A DNA stretch of 43,047 bases from an uncultured Mycoplasmatota bacterium. Lineage in GTDB: Bacteria; Bacillota_I; Bacilli_A; Izemoplasmatales; Izemoplasmataceae. Position 1 is the stretch's first letter. Each line of letters begins with the position of its first letter. Positions 8,349 through 20,600 of this stretch are shown here, in pieces. The notes below the pieces were generated by a model. The model saw only the letters and a program-made list of their open reading frames with translations. It was not told where the DNA came from and did no database searches. The DNA is taken from positions 1-43,047 of the forward strand of contig CAJXNT010000007.1 of NCBI GenBank assembly GCA_913057225.1, read 5' to 3'. A program made the translations under genes and the position numbers.

Positions 8349-9425
8349 CTAAAATTTCAGTCGCATTTGTTCATGCAATTTCAGTTTATCTTTTTTGCTG
8401 TGGAGTTTCATCCATTGCGCCGAGCGGCCTTTGCCCAGCGGCGAAATTTTCTTTTCGTCTTTGAGACGCTTGAGGGTTCGGTCAATCGTTGATTCTGAGA
8501 CCGACGGATGGTGCAACCGCACGTCATCTTTGGTGAAGACTTCGGGCAAGTTTTTGATGGTGTTTTCAATGAGATCGCGCTTATTAAACTGGTGATCAAA
8601 TTGCACGTTTTTGACCATCGCATCAAGCGCTTTATAGCCTTCTAACGTCATCGAGAGCACCAACCGGTGCAAGGTGGCGGGATGACTTAAGCCTTCGGTG
8701 GCATTTTGATTGGCTTTGAGCGCCGTCTCATGAAAGGTGGTTGTTAAGCGGTCATAAATGCCAAAGAAGCTGACCAGTTGGAAACAGCGATACTCACTGT
8801 TTAACAGTAAGATGTAAAGCATCAAAAGCCCGATCAGTTCATTGCGGGTTTTAAACGGTTTCATGAGCGTGAAATCCAGGTAAAAGCTGGTCGCTAACAG
8901 GCCCCGCTCAATCGTTTTTTCTTTGTAAGCTTGATTGTACGCGTCGACCAAGCCTTCCAGCAAGGAGCGTTTCGAGACCGTCTTCGTGCTTAATAAATCG
9001 CGCACGGGCGCGTCTTTTTTCTCGACCCGGTCAAACGCGAGGTCACTGGCTTTGGCGACATCGCCATAGATGAATTGAATCAAGGAGACAATTTCATTGG
9101 CGATCAGTTCAAAGTGATCGATGTTTTCATGAATCCGGACCAAGGCATGCTTGATTTGCGTGAGGATGATTTCATCGTGGCTTTTCGGTTTTAAATCTTT
9201 GAGAATGAGCGATTTCAAACGCTCTTCTTTGATGGAAAGACCGAGAATGTGCGCAAGGAAAAAGGTGTCTTCCCGAATCGTCGATGCCACGAAGGTTTCC
9301 ACTTGCGTATCGAGCGCGCTGAAAAACGCATCGTTACGCCCCAAATACTTATAAACCTCAAGCATGGTGCTTAAGACATCATGGGGCAGGGAAACGTCAT
9401 TCAGTCTCGTCGTTGAAAGCATCAT
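8349..9425 (-). CDS. Degenerate Fic-like protein with C-terminal winged helix
   Basis: 358 residues; not a family I can name with certainty. The layout fits Fic proteins of the Fic_N + Fic + winged-helix type. A helical N-terminal part (about 20-130) is followed by [20 protein letters not shown] (181-200), which lines up with the Fic core F..IHPFxxGNGRxGRLL but lacks the catalytic His (Lys189) and the GNGR anion hole. Next come [13 protein letters not shown] and [18 protein letters not shown], matching the helices after the Fic motif, and a winged-helix end at about 285-340 ([17 protein letters not shown]). It overlaps the parC end by 29 bases; GGAGG inside parC serves ATG 9425 or, at better spacing, 9422. 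An AMP-transfer activity is unlikely; a binding or regulatory role is inferred. Confidence 0.6.
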   Translation of the reverse strand: MMLSTTRLNDVSLPHDVLSTMLEVYKYLGRNDAFFSALDTQVETFVASTIREDTFFLAHILGLSIKEERLKSLILKDLKPKSHDEIILTQIKHALVRIHENIDHFELIANEIVSLIQFIYGDVAKASDLAFDRVEKKDAPVRDLLSTKTVSKRSLLEGLVDAYNQAYKEKTIERGLLATSFYLDFTLMKPFKTRNELIGLLMLYILLLNSEYRCFQLVSFFGIYDRLTTTFHETALKANQNATEGLSHPATLHRLVLSMTLEGYKALDAMVKNVQFDHQFNKRDLIENTIKNLPEVFTKDDVRLHHPSVSESTIDRTLKRLKDEKKISPLGKGRSAQWMKLHSKKDKLKLHEQMRLKF

Positions 9426-11934
9426 CCACCTCCAAAGAGAGTTGTTCGGGGGTGTGCGTGATCACTTGCGTGTAATCACTCAACGGTGTGGGCTCTAAAG
9501 GTTCACTGCGGAACGCTTCATAAAAGGTTTTTGGCGTGCCTTTTTTCGGTGCGATCACGGCTTTGCCGGTATCGGCCAAGCCTTTTTTCAGTTCAAAGGC
9601 TTCCACATCCACCATCATTCGGTCGGTCAGTACGGTGATATGGCCATGGGCTTTATACAGTTCACCACTTAAAAGCATCGCAGCCACCGTGTAATATGGC
9701 TTGGTTTTGACCGGTTTATAAAGGGCCACCGGCGATTGGGTGCGTTTTTTCTTCGGAACCTCTGAAAGGTCCATCCGTTTGATGGTGCCGCGGGACGTTA
9801 AAATCAATAGATCATGATGATCTTTTAGGGGAATCGATGCGGCGAGTGCGTCTTTAGGCCCGAGGTTTAAGGCTTTAACACCTTGGGCGCCAATGCCGGT
9901 GAGGGGAATTTCTGAAAGATCGTATTTTAAGGCCAAGCCTTTTTTCGTCATCGTGAGGACTTCCACACTCTTTGAATCCACCGCTTTCACATCGACCAAG
10001 GCGTCGCCTTTTTTCAGGCCAATGGCTTTAATCGGGCGGTGATAGCGTTGGGCAAAGTAATCTTTGATCAGCGTCCGTTTGACGCGATTATCGGCGGTGG
10101 TGAGTAAGAACGCATCCTCCGTATCAAAGGTGGTTCTTACGTCCACATGGACAATTTCGGGTCGTTCATCGAGCTGCAAGAGCGTATTGATGTGAACGCC
10201 GGGGTCTTTCCATTTGGATTCAGGGATTTTATAGATGGGATAAAAAAGATAGTCTCCGCTTTTTAAGAAAATGAGCAAGGTATCTAACGTCGAGACTTCA
10301 TTCACATACATGAAGCCATCCCCGTCTTTAAAGCCGGCTTCATCGGTGGCAGAAAAACTTCGTAAGCTGGAAAGTCTGACGTAGCCTTCCCCGCTCACGC
10401 CCAGCATCATCTGTTCGTGCTTGATGAGGGCTTGTTCTTCCACGGTGATTTTTTCGATTTCTTCTTCGATTTCACTGATGCGTGCGTGCGGCATCGTTTT
10501 TAAAAGCGCTCTCAGTTCGTTTTCAATGGAGGTTTCCAGGGCGTCTTCTTCCGATAAAATACGGGTCAAACTTTGGATGTGCGCTTCTAAGTCCTTGCGT
10601 TCGCCTTCTAGCGCGCCGACGTCGGTGTTGGAAAGTCGATACAGTTGGAGGGTTAAAATCGCTTCGGCTTGTTCTTCGGTGAAGCCTAAGTTTTTCACCA
10701 AGTCTTTTTTCGCAGACGCTTTATTTTTGGCGGCGCGAATGAGCGCGATGACGTCATCGATGACATCGACCATGCGGATGATGCCTTCAACGATGTGCAG
10801 GCGTTTTTTGGCCAGTCTTAAGTCATGGTTGGCGCGGTTGGTGACCACTTCTTTTTGGTGGGTGATGTAGGCATCTAAGATGGCTAAAAGCCCCATTTGA
10901 ACGGGGCGACCATCGTGAATGGCGACCATGTTGTAGTGGTAACTTTTCACCAGGTCGGTTTTTTTCATTAAAAAGTTTAAGACTTGATCGGTCTCAAAGT
11001 TTTTCTTGATCTCAATGACAATGCGAAGGCCTTCTTTGGAGCTTTCGTCCCGGACTTCTTTGATGCCATCGATTTTTTTGGAAAAGCGCAGTTCGTCGAT
11101 TTTCCGGACCAAGGTGGCTTTATTTACATCATACGGCAGTTCTTCGACGATGATGGCGCGGTCTTCCAAATGCGTTTTTGCCCGCAGCATGACTTTGCCC
11201 CGGCCGGTTTCAAAGGCACTGCGGATCCCATCGACTCCTTGAACGATGCCCCCAGTGGGAAAATCGGGGCCTTTGATGTAGCGCATGATTTGCGCCAGGG
11301 AACTTTCCGGATGGCGCATGCGATAAATGGTGCCTTGAATGACTTCTTTCAGGTTATGCGACGGGATCTCCGTGGCATACCCGGATGAAATCCCAGACGA
11401 TCCATTGACGAGTAAATTGGGGAACCGGGATGGTAAAACGACCGGTTCAAGTTCTTCATCGTCAAAGTTGGGGATGAAGCCCACGGTTTTTTTATCGATG
11501 TCTTCTAAGAGGTATTGCGCGGCTTTCGCCATTTTGGCTTCGGTGTAACGCATGGCCGCCGCGGGGTCTCCGTCGATCGACCCTTTATTTCCATGCATGT
11601 CAATCAGGGGCACCAAGTATTTAAAATCTTGGGCCATACGGACCATCGCGTCATAGACGGATGAGTCTCCATGCGGGTGGTATTTCCCAATCACATCGCC
11701 GACAATCCGGGCGCTTTTTTTATACGGTTTATCGGGCGTGAGGTGAAGTTTATGGAGCGCAAAAAGAATCCGGCGTTGAACGGGTTTTAAGCCATCACGA
11801 ACGTCGGGCAGGGCGCGGTCTTGAATGATGTATTTGGAATACTTCCCAAACCGGTCGCCCACGATATCTTCGAGGTTTTGCGCATCGATGTATTGGTCAA
11901 TGAGGGCGGAGAGATCTTTCGGTTTTTTCGCCAT
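9397..11934 (-). CDS. parC: DNA topoisomerase IV subunit A
   Basis: 845 residues, type IIA topoisomerase breakage-reunion subunit for chromosome decatenation. The catalytic Tyr130 lies in [11 protein letters not shown]; the quinolone region [12 protein letters not shown] (86-97) has the usual Ser and Asp. It is called ParC, not GyrA, because the motif after the active site reads [12 protein letters not shown] rather than GMATNIPPHN, the C-terminal domain lacks a GyrA-box, and it is directly paired with parE. The C-terminal beta-pinwheel blades are visible (for example [20 protein letters not shown]). It starts immediately after the parE TAG with no gap; GGAGG is inside the end of parE. Its own 3' end overlaps the Fic-like gene. 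Confidence 0.95.
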   Translation of the reverse strand: MAKKPKDLSALIDQYIDAQNLEDIVGDRFGKYSKYIIQDRALPDVRDGLKPVQRRILFALHKLHLTPDKPYKKSARIVGDVIGKYHPHGDSSVYDAMVRMAQDFKYLVPLIDMHGNKGSIDGDPAAAMRYTEAKMAKAAQYLLEDIDKKTVGFIPNFDDEELEPVVLPSRFPNLLVNGSSGISSGYATEIPSHNLKEVIQGTIYRMRHPESSLAQIMRYIKGPDFPTGGIVQGVDGIRSAFETGRGKVMLRAKTHLEDRAIIVEELPYDVNKATLVRKIDELRFSKKIDGIKEVRDESSKEGLRIVIEIKKNFETDQVLNFLMKKTDLVKSYHYNMVAIHDGRPVQMGLLAILDAYITHQKEVVTNRANHDLRLAKKRLHIVEGIIRMVDVIDDVIALIRAAKNKASAKKDLVKNLGFTEEQAEAILTLQLYRLSNTDVGALEGERKDLEAHIQSLTRILSEEDALETSIENELRALLKTMPHARISEIEEEIEKITVEEQALIKHEQMMLGVSGEGYVRLSSLRSFSATDEAGFKDGDGFMYVNEVSTLDTLLIFLKSGDYLFYPIYKIPESKWKDPGVHINTLLQLDERPEIVHVDVRTTFDTEDAFLLTTADNRVKRTLIKDYFAQRYHRPIKAIGLKKGDALVDVKAVDSKSVEVLTMTKKGLALKYDLSEIPLTGIGAQGVKALNLGPKDALAASIPLKDHHDLLILTSRGTIKRMDLSEVPKKKRTQSPVALYKPVKTKPYYTVAAMLLSGELYKAHGHITVLTDRMMVDVEAFELKKGLADTGKAVIAPKKGTPKTFYEAFRSEPLEPTPLSDYTQVITHTPEQLSLEVDDAFNDETE

Positions 11935-13875
11935 CTAAGATTCCTCCACTCTGAAGGTGTCATCGGCGGAAAATGAGACGTTGGCTTCAATCCAATCGCG
12001 TCTGGGTTCCACTTGATCGCCCATGAGGATTTTGATGCGGCGTTCGGTATCGGCGAGATCATCCACTTTCACTTGAATCAGCGTGCGAGTCCCGGGGTTC
12101 ATGGTCGTTTCAAAGAGCTGATCGGCATTCATTTCCCCGAGCCCTTTGAAACGTTGAATGTTTTTAAGTTTACGGGTTTTTTGCAGGGACTCTAACGCCT
12201 CATCGTCCCATAAATAGTCGGTGGTGGGTTTGCCTTTTTCGGTATACGTCACTTTGTATAACGGGGGCCGGGCGATGTAGATTTTTCCCGCTTCCACGAG
12301 TTGCCGCATGTAGCGGAAAAAGAACGTGAGGAGGAGCACTTGAATGTGCGCCCCATCGGTATCGGCATCGGTCATGATGATGATTTTTTGATACTGACAT
12401 TTGGAAAGATCAAAATCCGCGGCCAAGCCGGCCCCGATGGTGTGAATGATGGTCGTGATTTCTTCGTTTTTTAACACATCTTCAATTTTGGCGCGTTCAG
12501 TATTAATGACTTTACCACGCAACGGTAAAATGGCTTGGAACCGGCGGTCCCTGCCTTGTTTGGCGCTGCCTCCGGCGGAATCCCCTTCGACTAAAAAGAG
12601 TTCTAAATGCTCGGGGTCTTTCCACTGCGCGGGCGCCAGTTTTCCCGATAACAGCGGTTCTTTCTTCCGCGTTTTTTTCTCCATGCGTGCTTCATCCCGC
12701 GCTTTACGGGCGGCTTCACGGACGGTCTGGGCTTTGATGGCCCGGTCAATCAGTTCTTTGGTGAGATTCGGGTTTTCTTGGAAGAAATAGGTGAGTTTTT
12801 CACTGACCACTTGATCCACAGCATTGCGCGCTTCCGAGGTGCCCAGTTTGTTTTTGGTTTGGCCTTCAAATTGCAAGAGGGGTTCTGGGACGAGAATCGA
12901 GATGATGGCGGTGAGGCCTTCCCGGATGTCGGCGCCTTCGAGTTTTTTCTTCCCGTTGGTGACATCGAGACTGACCGCAAACTCGTTAAAGGTTTTGGTG
13001 AGACTGGATTTGAAGCCCGTTTCATGCGTGCCCCCATCTCGGGTGCGCACGTTATTGACAAAGCTTAAAATCTGATCGGAATAGGCGGTCGTAAATTGCA
13101 GCGCCACTTCCACATGGATGCCCCCCGATTCCCCTTCAATAAAGAGCGGATCATGAATGGCTTTTTTAGATTGATGTAGGTATTCAATATAGGAAATCAG
13201 CCCATCATGGTATTGATAGGTGACGTCTTGTTTGGTGCGTTCGTCTTTCAATCGAATGGCGAGGCCTTTGATTAAAAAGGCACTCTCACGGAGGCGTTCT
13301 TCCAGGGTTTGAAAGTTATAGACCGTCGATGAAAAAAGATCCGCGAGGGGTTTAAAATGCACTTTCGTGCCGGTTTTTTTGGATGCTTCCAGTTCTTGAA
13401 GGGGTGTTTTGAGGGTTCCGCCATTTTCAAATTCCATGCGGTAATGCGTGCCATCACGGTGTACGTCCACATAAACAAACTCGGAAAGGGCATTGACGAC
13501 ACTGGCCCCAACCCCGTGAAGCCCGCCGGAAACTTTATACGCACTGCCGGCTTGACCGAACTTACCGCCCGCGTGCAGCTTCGTAAAAATGATGAACGCG
13601 GCCGATGCACCGCTGGAATGCTTAGCCACCGGGATCCCGCGTCCATCGTCTTCGACGATAATCGAGTTATCTTCTAAAATCGTCACGGTGATTTTCTTCC
13701 CATATCCTGCCAAAGCTTCATCAATCGCATTGTCAACGATCTCCCATACCAGATGGTGAAGGCCTCTGGTATCGGTGGAGCCGATATACATTGCCGGGCG
13801 TTTACGGACCGCTTCGAGTTCTTCTAATATTTGAATGGAATCGGCATCATAATGCGCCGCGTTCGGGTGAGCCAT
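11935..13875 (-). CDS. parE: DNA topoisomerase IV subunit B
   Basis: 646 residues, ATPase subunit of topoisomerase IV. The GHKL ATPase domain shows RPAMYIGSTDTRGLHHLVWE, the DNAIDEA Mg/ATP motif, DDGRGIPV and GGLHGVGASVVNALS. The TOPRIM domain carries EGDSAGGSAKQGRDR with catalytic Glu and the DADTDGAHI acidic triad; the C-terminal QRFKGLGEMN is present. Pairing with a ParC-type A subunit sets it apart from GyrB. It is the first gene of a five-gene operon reading through parC, the Fic-like protein, argS and an amidohydrolase. GAGG lies about 10 bases before the ATG, and a TATAAT lies upstream, divergent from plsY. Confidence 0.95.
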   Translation of the reverse strand: MAHPNAAHYDADSIQILEELEAVRKRPAMYIGSTDTRGLHHLVWEIVDNAIDEALAGYGKKITVTILEDNSIIVEDDGRGIPVAKHSSGASAAFIIFTKLHAGGKFGQAGSAYKVSGGLHGVGASVVNALSEFVYVDVHRDGTHYRMEFENGGTLKTPLQELEASKKTGTKVHFKPLADLFSSTVYNFQTLEERLRESAFLIKGLAIRLKDERTKQDVTYQYHDGLISYIEYLHQSKKAIHDPLFIEGESGGIHVEVALQFTTAYSDQILSFVNNVRTRDGGTHETGFKSSLTKTFNEFAVSLDVTNGKKKLEGADIREGLTAIISILVPEPLLQFEGQTKNKLGTSEARNAVDQVVSEKLTYFFQENPNLTKELIDRAIKAQTVREAARKARDEARMEKKTRKKEPLLSGKLAPAQWKDPEHLELFLVEGDSAGGSAKQGRDRRFQAILPLRGKVINTERAKIEDVLKNEEITTIIHTIGAGLAADFDLSKCQYQKIIIMTDADTDGAHIQVLLLTFFFRYMRQLVEAGKIYIARPPLYKVTYTEKGKPTTDYLWDDEALESLQKTRKLKNIQRFKGLGEMNADQLFETTMNPGTRTLIQVKVDDLADTERRIKILMGDQVEPRRDWIEANVSFSADDTFRVEES

Positions 13876-13904
13876 GGAGTCACGTCCTCAAATAATCTTA
13901 TTGT

Positions 13905-13910
13905 ATTATA
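13905..13910 (-). promoter_or_regulatory. -10 element of parE operon promoter
   Basis: TATAAT on the minus strand, 29 bases before the parE start. The -35 region (about 13928-13933) is not close to consensus. It would overlap the -35 region of the divergent plsY promoter. Confidence 0.5.
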
Positions 13911-13949
13911 TCAAAAACGCCCTTTTCATGCGAAATAAAGATTAATGCG

Positions 13950-13958
13950 TGCTATAAT
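13950..13958 (+). promoter_or_regulatory. Extended -10 promoter of plsY
   Basis: TGCTATAAT, with TATAAT at 13953-13958, lies 28 bases before the plsY start. No consensus -35 is visible. The same TGCTATAAT string occurs ahead of apt and phoH. Confidence 0.6.
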
Positions 13959-13986
13959 GCTTTTTGTAAAAGTTAGGAGATATTTT

Positions 13987-14643
13987 ATGAATTATATACT
14001 CATCGCGGTGGCGTATCTGATCGGAGCCATTCCTGTATCGTTGATTGTGGGAAAAGTCTTTTTAGGCATCGATATTCGTGAGCACGGGTCGAAAAATCCC
14101 GGTTCCACCAATGCCATCCGCGTGATGGGGAAGAAATATGGGGTCCCCGTTTTCATCTTTGATGTTTTAAAAGGGGCCATCATCGTCCTCATCGTCCATA
14201 TCGGCAAACTCAATGGGGCATTTGAAAGCTTATTCCATCCGCTGGTGTACGGGATGGCGGCCATCGTTGGGCACGTCTATCCGGTGTTCATTAAATTTAA
14301 AGGCGGGAAAGCGGTCGCGACCAGCCTGGGGACGTTTCTGGCGTATGCGCCGCTCATTGGCCTGGCGGGGGCGTTTGGATTTCTCATCAGCCTCAAACAA
14401 AATGGGTGGGTCAGTGTATCATCCACCGTCGGCGCGTTTTCGCTTTCAACGGTCGCCATCATCGTATACTTTTTCGGTCCGTCCGAACTCCCTTGGACCG
14501 TCATATTGGGCACGCAAGGGATCATCGAGATTCCCATCATTGCCTTGATCGGGACCACCCTCATCATCATTCGCCACAAGAAAAATTATGAGCGCTTGCG
14601 TCAAGGCATTGAACCCAAAATTAAATCATTCCAAAAAAAATAA
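13987..14643 (+). CDS. plsY: Acyl-phosphate glycerol-3-phosphate acyltransferase
   Basis: 218 residues, integral membrane enzyme that transfers an acyl group from acyl-phosphate to glycerol-3-phosphate, the first step of phospholipid synthesis in Firmicutes. Several hydrophobic spans are visible. Conserved loops present are GSKNPGSTNAIRVMG (residues 34-48) and FKGGKAVATSLGTFLA (about 104-119), plus the later NGWVSVSSTVGA. The start at 13987 (MNYILIAV) is chosen because AGGAGA lies 6 bases upstream and the open frame further upstream runs through the promoter. It is the only core gene on the plus strand in the left half, divergent from parE and convergent with the giant lipoprotein gene. Confidence 0.95.
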   Translation: MNYILIAVAYLIGAIPVSLIVGKVFLGIDIREHGSKNPGSTNAIRVMGKKYGVPVFIFDVLKGAIIVLIVHIGKLNGAFESLFHPLVYGMAAIVGHVYPVFIKFKGGKAVATSLGTFLAYAPLIGLAGAFGFLISLKQNGWVSVSSTVGAFSLSTVAIIVYFFGPSELPWTVILGTQGIIEIPIIALIGTTLIIIRHKKNYERLRQGIEPKIKSFQKK

Positions 14644-14665
14644 CACGGATTGTGTTATTTTTTTT
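14633..14665. terminator. Symmetric bidirectional terminator plsY / giant lipoprotein
   Basis: A perfect hairpin with an eight-A run, TAACAC, a 5-base loop GGATT, GTGTTA and an eight-T run. It works as an intrinsic terminator in both directions and sits between the convergent plsY and the 2751-residue lipoprotein gene. The plsY TAA stop is part of the stem. Confidence 0.9.
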
Positions 14666-14667
14666 CG

Positions 14668-17600
14668 CTACGGCATCCATATCAAAGTTGGATAAGGATC
14701 AGCTGTAAGATTCCAAATGGTCTCGTTCCAACCTGAATAGGTCTCGGTGCTAAAGTCAGCTGCATTTAAAATTCTAGCGTTGGCTTCATCCGTCACAGTT
14801 GGTGAACCGTGATAAAGGGGGAGAGATGACTGCGCTAAAAACACATTATCAATAAGGAAAGTGACGGTACCATCCGCTGTTCCAATCGCTAAGCCTCTGT
14901 AAAGTGTTTTTTCTGACGCAACCACACCGTTTAATGTTCCCGCATGATAGACAAACTGTATGGAGACAGTTGCGTTTGAATCCATACGACCAATGAGACC
15001 GCCCACATGAAAGTCCTTCGTCCCGCTGGTGATATCGCCTGTGATGTTCCCTCGGTTCAAACTATCTGTGATTGTGACGGTTCCATCAAGATATGCGATG
15101 AGGCCCCCTGCATCAGGCGTGCCATTACCGGTACTCGCCGCATAAATCACATCAAAGTTTCCACTGTTGCTGGATTGAGCAATGGTAAGATTATTGACCC
15201 CATCCACCCAGCCGATGATGCCACCGGCATCGTTGTGTGAATCAATGAGACCTTGATTCGCGGCTTGAGAGATATTCATGACATCGCTGTTGTGCGCGTG
15301 ACCAATGAGACCGCCCACAAAGGTACCCGCTAAATGGCCTTGATTTTGAACCCGTTCAATCTGTGTGTGATCGATATCATTCATCTCACCGATAAGCCCC
15401 CCAACATCGGCCGCTACATCTGCGCGGTTCCGATGATGAATGGCCGCGTGATTCACACTATTTTTGACTGAAAATATAGTATTTTCACCGCCGCCTAATT
15501 CACTTTGCATGTGTCCAATCAAGCCCCCCACTGCAGAGGATGCTGCACCAGTGACATTAATTCGAGCATGTTGAGTGACTTGGTTCAATGAGAGTGTTAG
15601 AAAGTTGTCGACTTCTCCGATGAGCCCTCCCACCATCACCAAAGCGTCATCATCCACTTTGATTGAGCCGGTGACGTATGTGTCATAAAAAGTTGTATTT
15701 GCGGATTGAGCACTTGATCCATCCCATATCCGGCCAATTAAGCCCCCCACAACGGCACCACTTGCTTCGATATTAACGTTGATGGATGTTTGGCTCAATG
15801 ATCCATCAATGCTTTGTTTGGTATCTCCAATCAGCCCTCCTATGTAGGTATTGCCTCGAAGTATGACGTCCATCTGTGTGTTAAAAATCGAATAGTCTCC
15901 GCTTGAATTGAGGTGACCAATGAGGCCGCCAATCTTATCGCCGCCTGCCACGGTGAGCTGCGTGGTGGTGATGTTTGAAACAATTATTGGCTGAGCGACT
16001 TCATTAAACCCTAGTAAACCACCCACAGCGTCGATGCCCGAGATGGTTACCCGGTTAAAAATCACGTTTTCAATGGAGGTTGGGCCTGTGGGAGAAGTCT
16101 CTTTGCCAATCAATCCTCCGAGATTATTTCCACTGGCGGAAAGGGTTGAGTTAAACACTCTGATATTTGAAATGGATAAAGTATTACCATTAGAAAGGCC
16201 CACGATGCCCCCGACGTTGTTGATCCCTGACAGACTGACGGTTGAAGCTATGTTTGAAATGTGAACATCAGCCTTCTCAACCACACCCAAGAAGCCGCCC
16301 ACGTTGTCGCCGGGCGACGTTAAAATCGCATTGAGCGTAATGTGTGTTAGATAAGTGGTTGCAAGGTGACCTGTGCCAGGATTCAGGATGCCAACCAATC
16401 CGCCAATGCGTGGGTCACTATTGGACGCATGCGCACGGATTGTAATGTCAAGATGGCTGGCGGTGATATTGGTGGCTGCATTATTTTCCCCATCCCCAAT
16501 GAGCCCCCCTATTTGACTGATGCCAGATAAACTGAGGTTCATGGTGGCTTGGGAGACATTCAAATGCCTCACATTCGAATAATCACCAATTCCCCCAGCA
16601 ATTTTATTACCGGCATCGATCTTAAAGTCTCTCAGTAAACTCTCATTGATTGTTATGGTGTCGACGTTCTGTGCAATCCCAATGAGCCCCCCCACGAAAT
16701 TATTTGCGGACATGGCCACCGAAGTGGCTGAAATCGCATTTAAATTGAAGGATTCAACGTTTTGCAATTTTCCCGTGATACCCGCGACATTGTCTACTCC
16801 TAAAAGGTCTAATGCATCCATGTGAATGCTTTGAATGCTCATCGTGGTGATTGAAACCGAGGAACCGATAAGCCCCCCCACACCATTTCCGGCATCAATG
16901 GTGCCATCCATTGTAATCTGATTGAGCGTTACCCGATCAATAGTGTCTGCATATCCAATCAACCCCCCAACGTTTGATCCTTTACCACTACTACCGATCG
17001 AGGTGATGGAGACATTCACATTGGTATCATGAATGGAGACATCACCGCTAACGTTGCGGACTTCGCCAAACAATCCCCCCACCTCGGTGTTGCCTCCATT
17101 AGGATTATTCGCATAAACAGATCCGCTGATGGAGATGTTTTCGAGATGAAATGCGGATGTTACATAACCCGCCAACAAACCGGTTTGGTATCTACCTTGT
17201 GCATAGGCGTTTGAGATTTGGATGTTTGAGAGTGTCACCGAATGCGATGCATTGATGGTGCCAAATAATCCGCCCACATTAAAGCCATCGATCGCTTTAA
17301 TGGTAATGTTTTGAACGGTGATATTTGAGATGTGAGAAGGATTCGCTGGATTCCATTGACCAAAAATCCCCAGTGAATCGCCGGCGCTTTCCAACGTCAC
17401 ATTATGGAAAACCACGTTTTCAAACGCTGGCCCTTGATAGGATTTAAAAATGCCATGAACAGAGCCAGTGTTTGATGTATCAAGCGAGATGTTTTTAAGC
17501 GTGTGGCCTTCCCCGAAAAACACACCAGTGAAATCCCCAATGATGGTTGAATTTGAAAAGCTTTCACCGCTAAAATCAAGGTCATTTCCAAGATAGTATC

Positions 17601-20600
17601 GACCGGAAAGACCGTTATTAATATCTTTAAATTCGGCCACCGTGGTGATTTTGGTAAACCCACTATCATCCAACAAGCTCAAAGCGCTGAATGTGATGAG
17701 CGCATCCGGTTGCCAACTTAAATAAGGATACGATCGAAAATCACCGCTTGAGGATTGAATGGTCCATGTATTTGACCCATCCGTCGTCGTCGCTATGTTC
17801 CAATCGGCATATGTAGTCGTTTCAACCAATTGATACGCAAACATCGCCTTGGGCAAGTCCCAAGACGCGTCCGAGCCTGACCCCACCGCCTGATTTAGTG
17901 TGGTGTTAAACGCGTCGAAATAATTGGACCGTGCTTCTGCCCCTTGGTTAAATTCTACGCTGGAAGACTGATTGGTTTTTCCAATAAATGCGCCTAAATC
18001 AGAGTGGGCTGGTCCTGAGATCAGTCCAACACTATAAGATCCGTTGATGTTTAGAGTGTCTTGATTATGTTCACCAATGAGCCCGCCGACATCCGATGCG
18101 GTGGTCAAAAAGTGTAGCGGACCAGCATTGTAGGAGTCTTGGATCGTTGCGCCGTTGGCATAGCCAAAAAAGCCGCCGAGATCACCGGCTGTGGCATGAA
18201 GCGTTCCAGAATTATAGGTTTGATTGATGTGGATTGTTTTGTGGGCTTCACCGATCAGGCCCCCCACACGGCTTGCGCCACTGATGGGCCCATGATTGGC
18301 CGATTGGTCAATCGCAATCACGGTCTCGGGGCCGCCTGATTGACCGGTGCGTCCAATCAATCCACCAATCCGATGGCCCGCGGTGATCGTGCCATCAAAA
18401 ATGACGCCAGTCATGGTCACCGTGGTCGCGTCGACAGAGCCGATCATACCGCCCACGTCTTGGCTGTTGGCATCGTTCGAGATGGTATTGAGTCCTAAAA
18501 TGTCATCAATGACGACCGCGGATGCCCCACTGATATAACCGATTAATCCACCCACTTGATTGTGGGCTTGGCCTGAACTGCTTAGATTTACTGTCGATTG
18601 AATGGCGTGGAGGGTTGCATGATGAACACCAGAGAGTCCTCCCATGAGACCTCCAACATGTGAGCCTCCATGCGTGATGATTCCTGTGATGGAACTATTT
18701 ATGACTACAAGTTCTGAAGTCCCAATGGAATCAGAAAAGCGGCCAATAAAGGCTCCGATATCATTACCTGATGATTGGATACGGACGTCTAATTGAGTGG
18801 AGTCAATTCCGATGGTTAGATTATCCGCTTGACCGATCAATCCGCCCCCAAGTGCCTGGGTGGATACATGAACATGGCCGGTGACTGAGGTAAAGTTGAG
18901 GGTTTCTTGACCCGTGGCATAGCCCATCAAGCCACCGACATTGGCGGTGCCTCCAAGCACTGAGCCACTGATTGACGCAGTACTGATTTGGATGCTGCTG
19001 TTTGAGACAAACCCAAAGCCTAATCCCAGCTGGGTTGATCCATTAACGATGCCAGCCATGGTGATATTTGAGCCCGTTACCAAAGCGCCATGTAAGGCGC
19101 CGACCAAGCCACCGGCCGATGAATCGGAGGTCACTTGGCTATTTTGAGAAACGGTGTGAAGTTGAATCGATCCCCCAGTTACGTAGCCAAAATATCCGCC
19201 AGCGAAAAGACTCGACCCTGTGATGGAGCCTTGATTCGAAACGTCATTCAACGTCCACTGACTCCCAGAAGAATACCCCGCAAGGCCCCCTATCAGTTGG
19301 GCATTATCCAATTCCATGGTGAGGGTCATGTCACTGATGAAAAGAATCGATGCATGCACAGCACCCGATAAGCCTCCCCAATACGTAGTGGTTGAATAAG
19401 GGGATTGAATGAGGTGATGGGAAAAGTCAATGGCGGATACGGTGACGAAAGCCGCGTTCAATTCACCAAATGCGCCGACTTTTGAGCCGGCTTCATTAAT
19501 CCGCATTGCTCCCGATAAATCGGTGGCTTCAAAGCGTCCTTCATCCATGACGCCAATCCACAATCCCCCCATCGTGACGTTTCTAAGTTCGCCATCAATT
19601 TGAATTGAGCTCACCGATAGGTGACTGCTCTTGGCATGACCGATGAACCCTCCCAACTGCTCAGGCGCCTGACTCACGCCAAATAATATGGGGGTTAAAA
19701 GCGACTGGCTGAGGGTTAAATCGGTATTAAAAGAGGCCCCAATGATGCCACCCGCCGTCGAATGCACAAATCCCGTGAGCGTTTGCTCCACCGCAGTGAT
19801 GGTAATCGATGCCCCGGATGCGTGCCCAATGACACCGCCCATTCTTTGGACCGATGCACCACTGATTAAACCGCTTTGGGTACTTTGTTGAATGCGTAAA
19901 GAACCGCTAGACAACTGACCAAACATGCCACCAATGGCCCCGTTTTGAATGCCTTGTGACGTGATGATGAAGGTTAAATCGATATTTTGAATGTGGTGAC
20001 TTGATTGAACAGAGCGACCGAAAAGCCCACCACTTCCATCCGCTGCAGTGTCAGAGGAGACATGATTGATTTGACTGGTGATGAATGAATCATCCAAGTC
20101 TACGTGCGTCTTTTCAAGTGAACCAATTAAGCCCCCCATATTTTGTAGATGAAAGGTCTGGTCACCGATGGAACGTGCTTGCAATAAAAGATTAATATAA
20201 ATTTGATCCAGATCAATTTGGGCGTTTTGGGCGTGCCCAATCAGCCCGCCCACTTGACTTGAATCTCCTAAAGAGTTCCAAATTCCAGTCACCGAAATGC
20301 TTTGGAACTGATGGGTACCCTGATTGACATGACCGAAAATCCCCCCCACCGTAAGCGGGGCAATGATTTCACCCAAAATCTGTGATTCATAAATTTCGAT
20401 TTGAGATGTGCCCACGACGTGAAGATTACCAGCCACACCTCCCACATGACCGATTTGGCCATAGATATTTCCATGAACTTCGACATGGGACAACTGAACA
20501 TCATTGGACGCGATGATTGATCCAAACAGTCCGCCAATATTTTCACCAAAAAGAAATGATGATTGTACATTTAATGATTCAAAATTGAGGTTATTTTCAT

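Noticed and set aside
8349-9425. Active Fic AMP-transferase or toxin
   Set aside because: The catalytic His and GNGR residues are absent, and no antitoxin-like small gene is next to it.
9397-13875. The A/B topoisomerase pair as gyrase (gyrA/gyrB)
   Set aside because: The A subunit has the ParC-type [11 protein letters not shown] and no GyrA-box, and the B-A order without a gap is typical of parE-parC.
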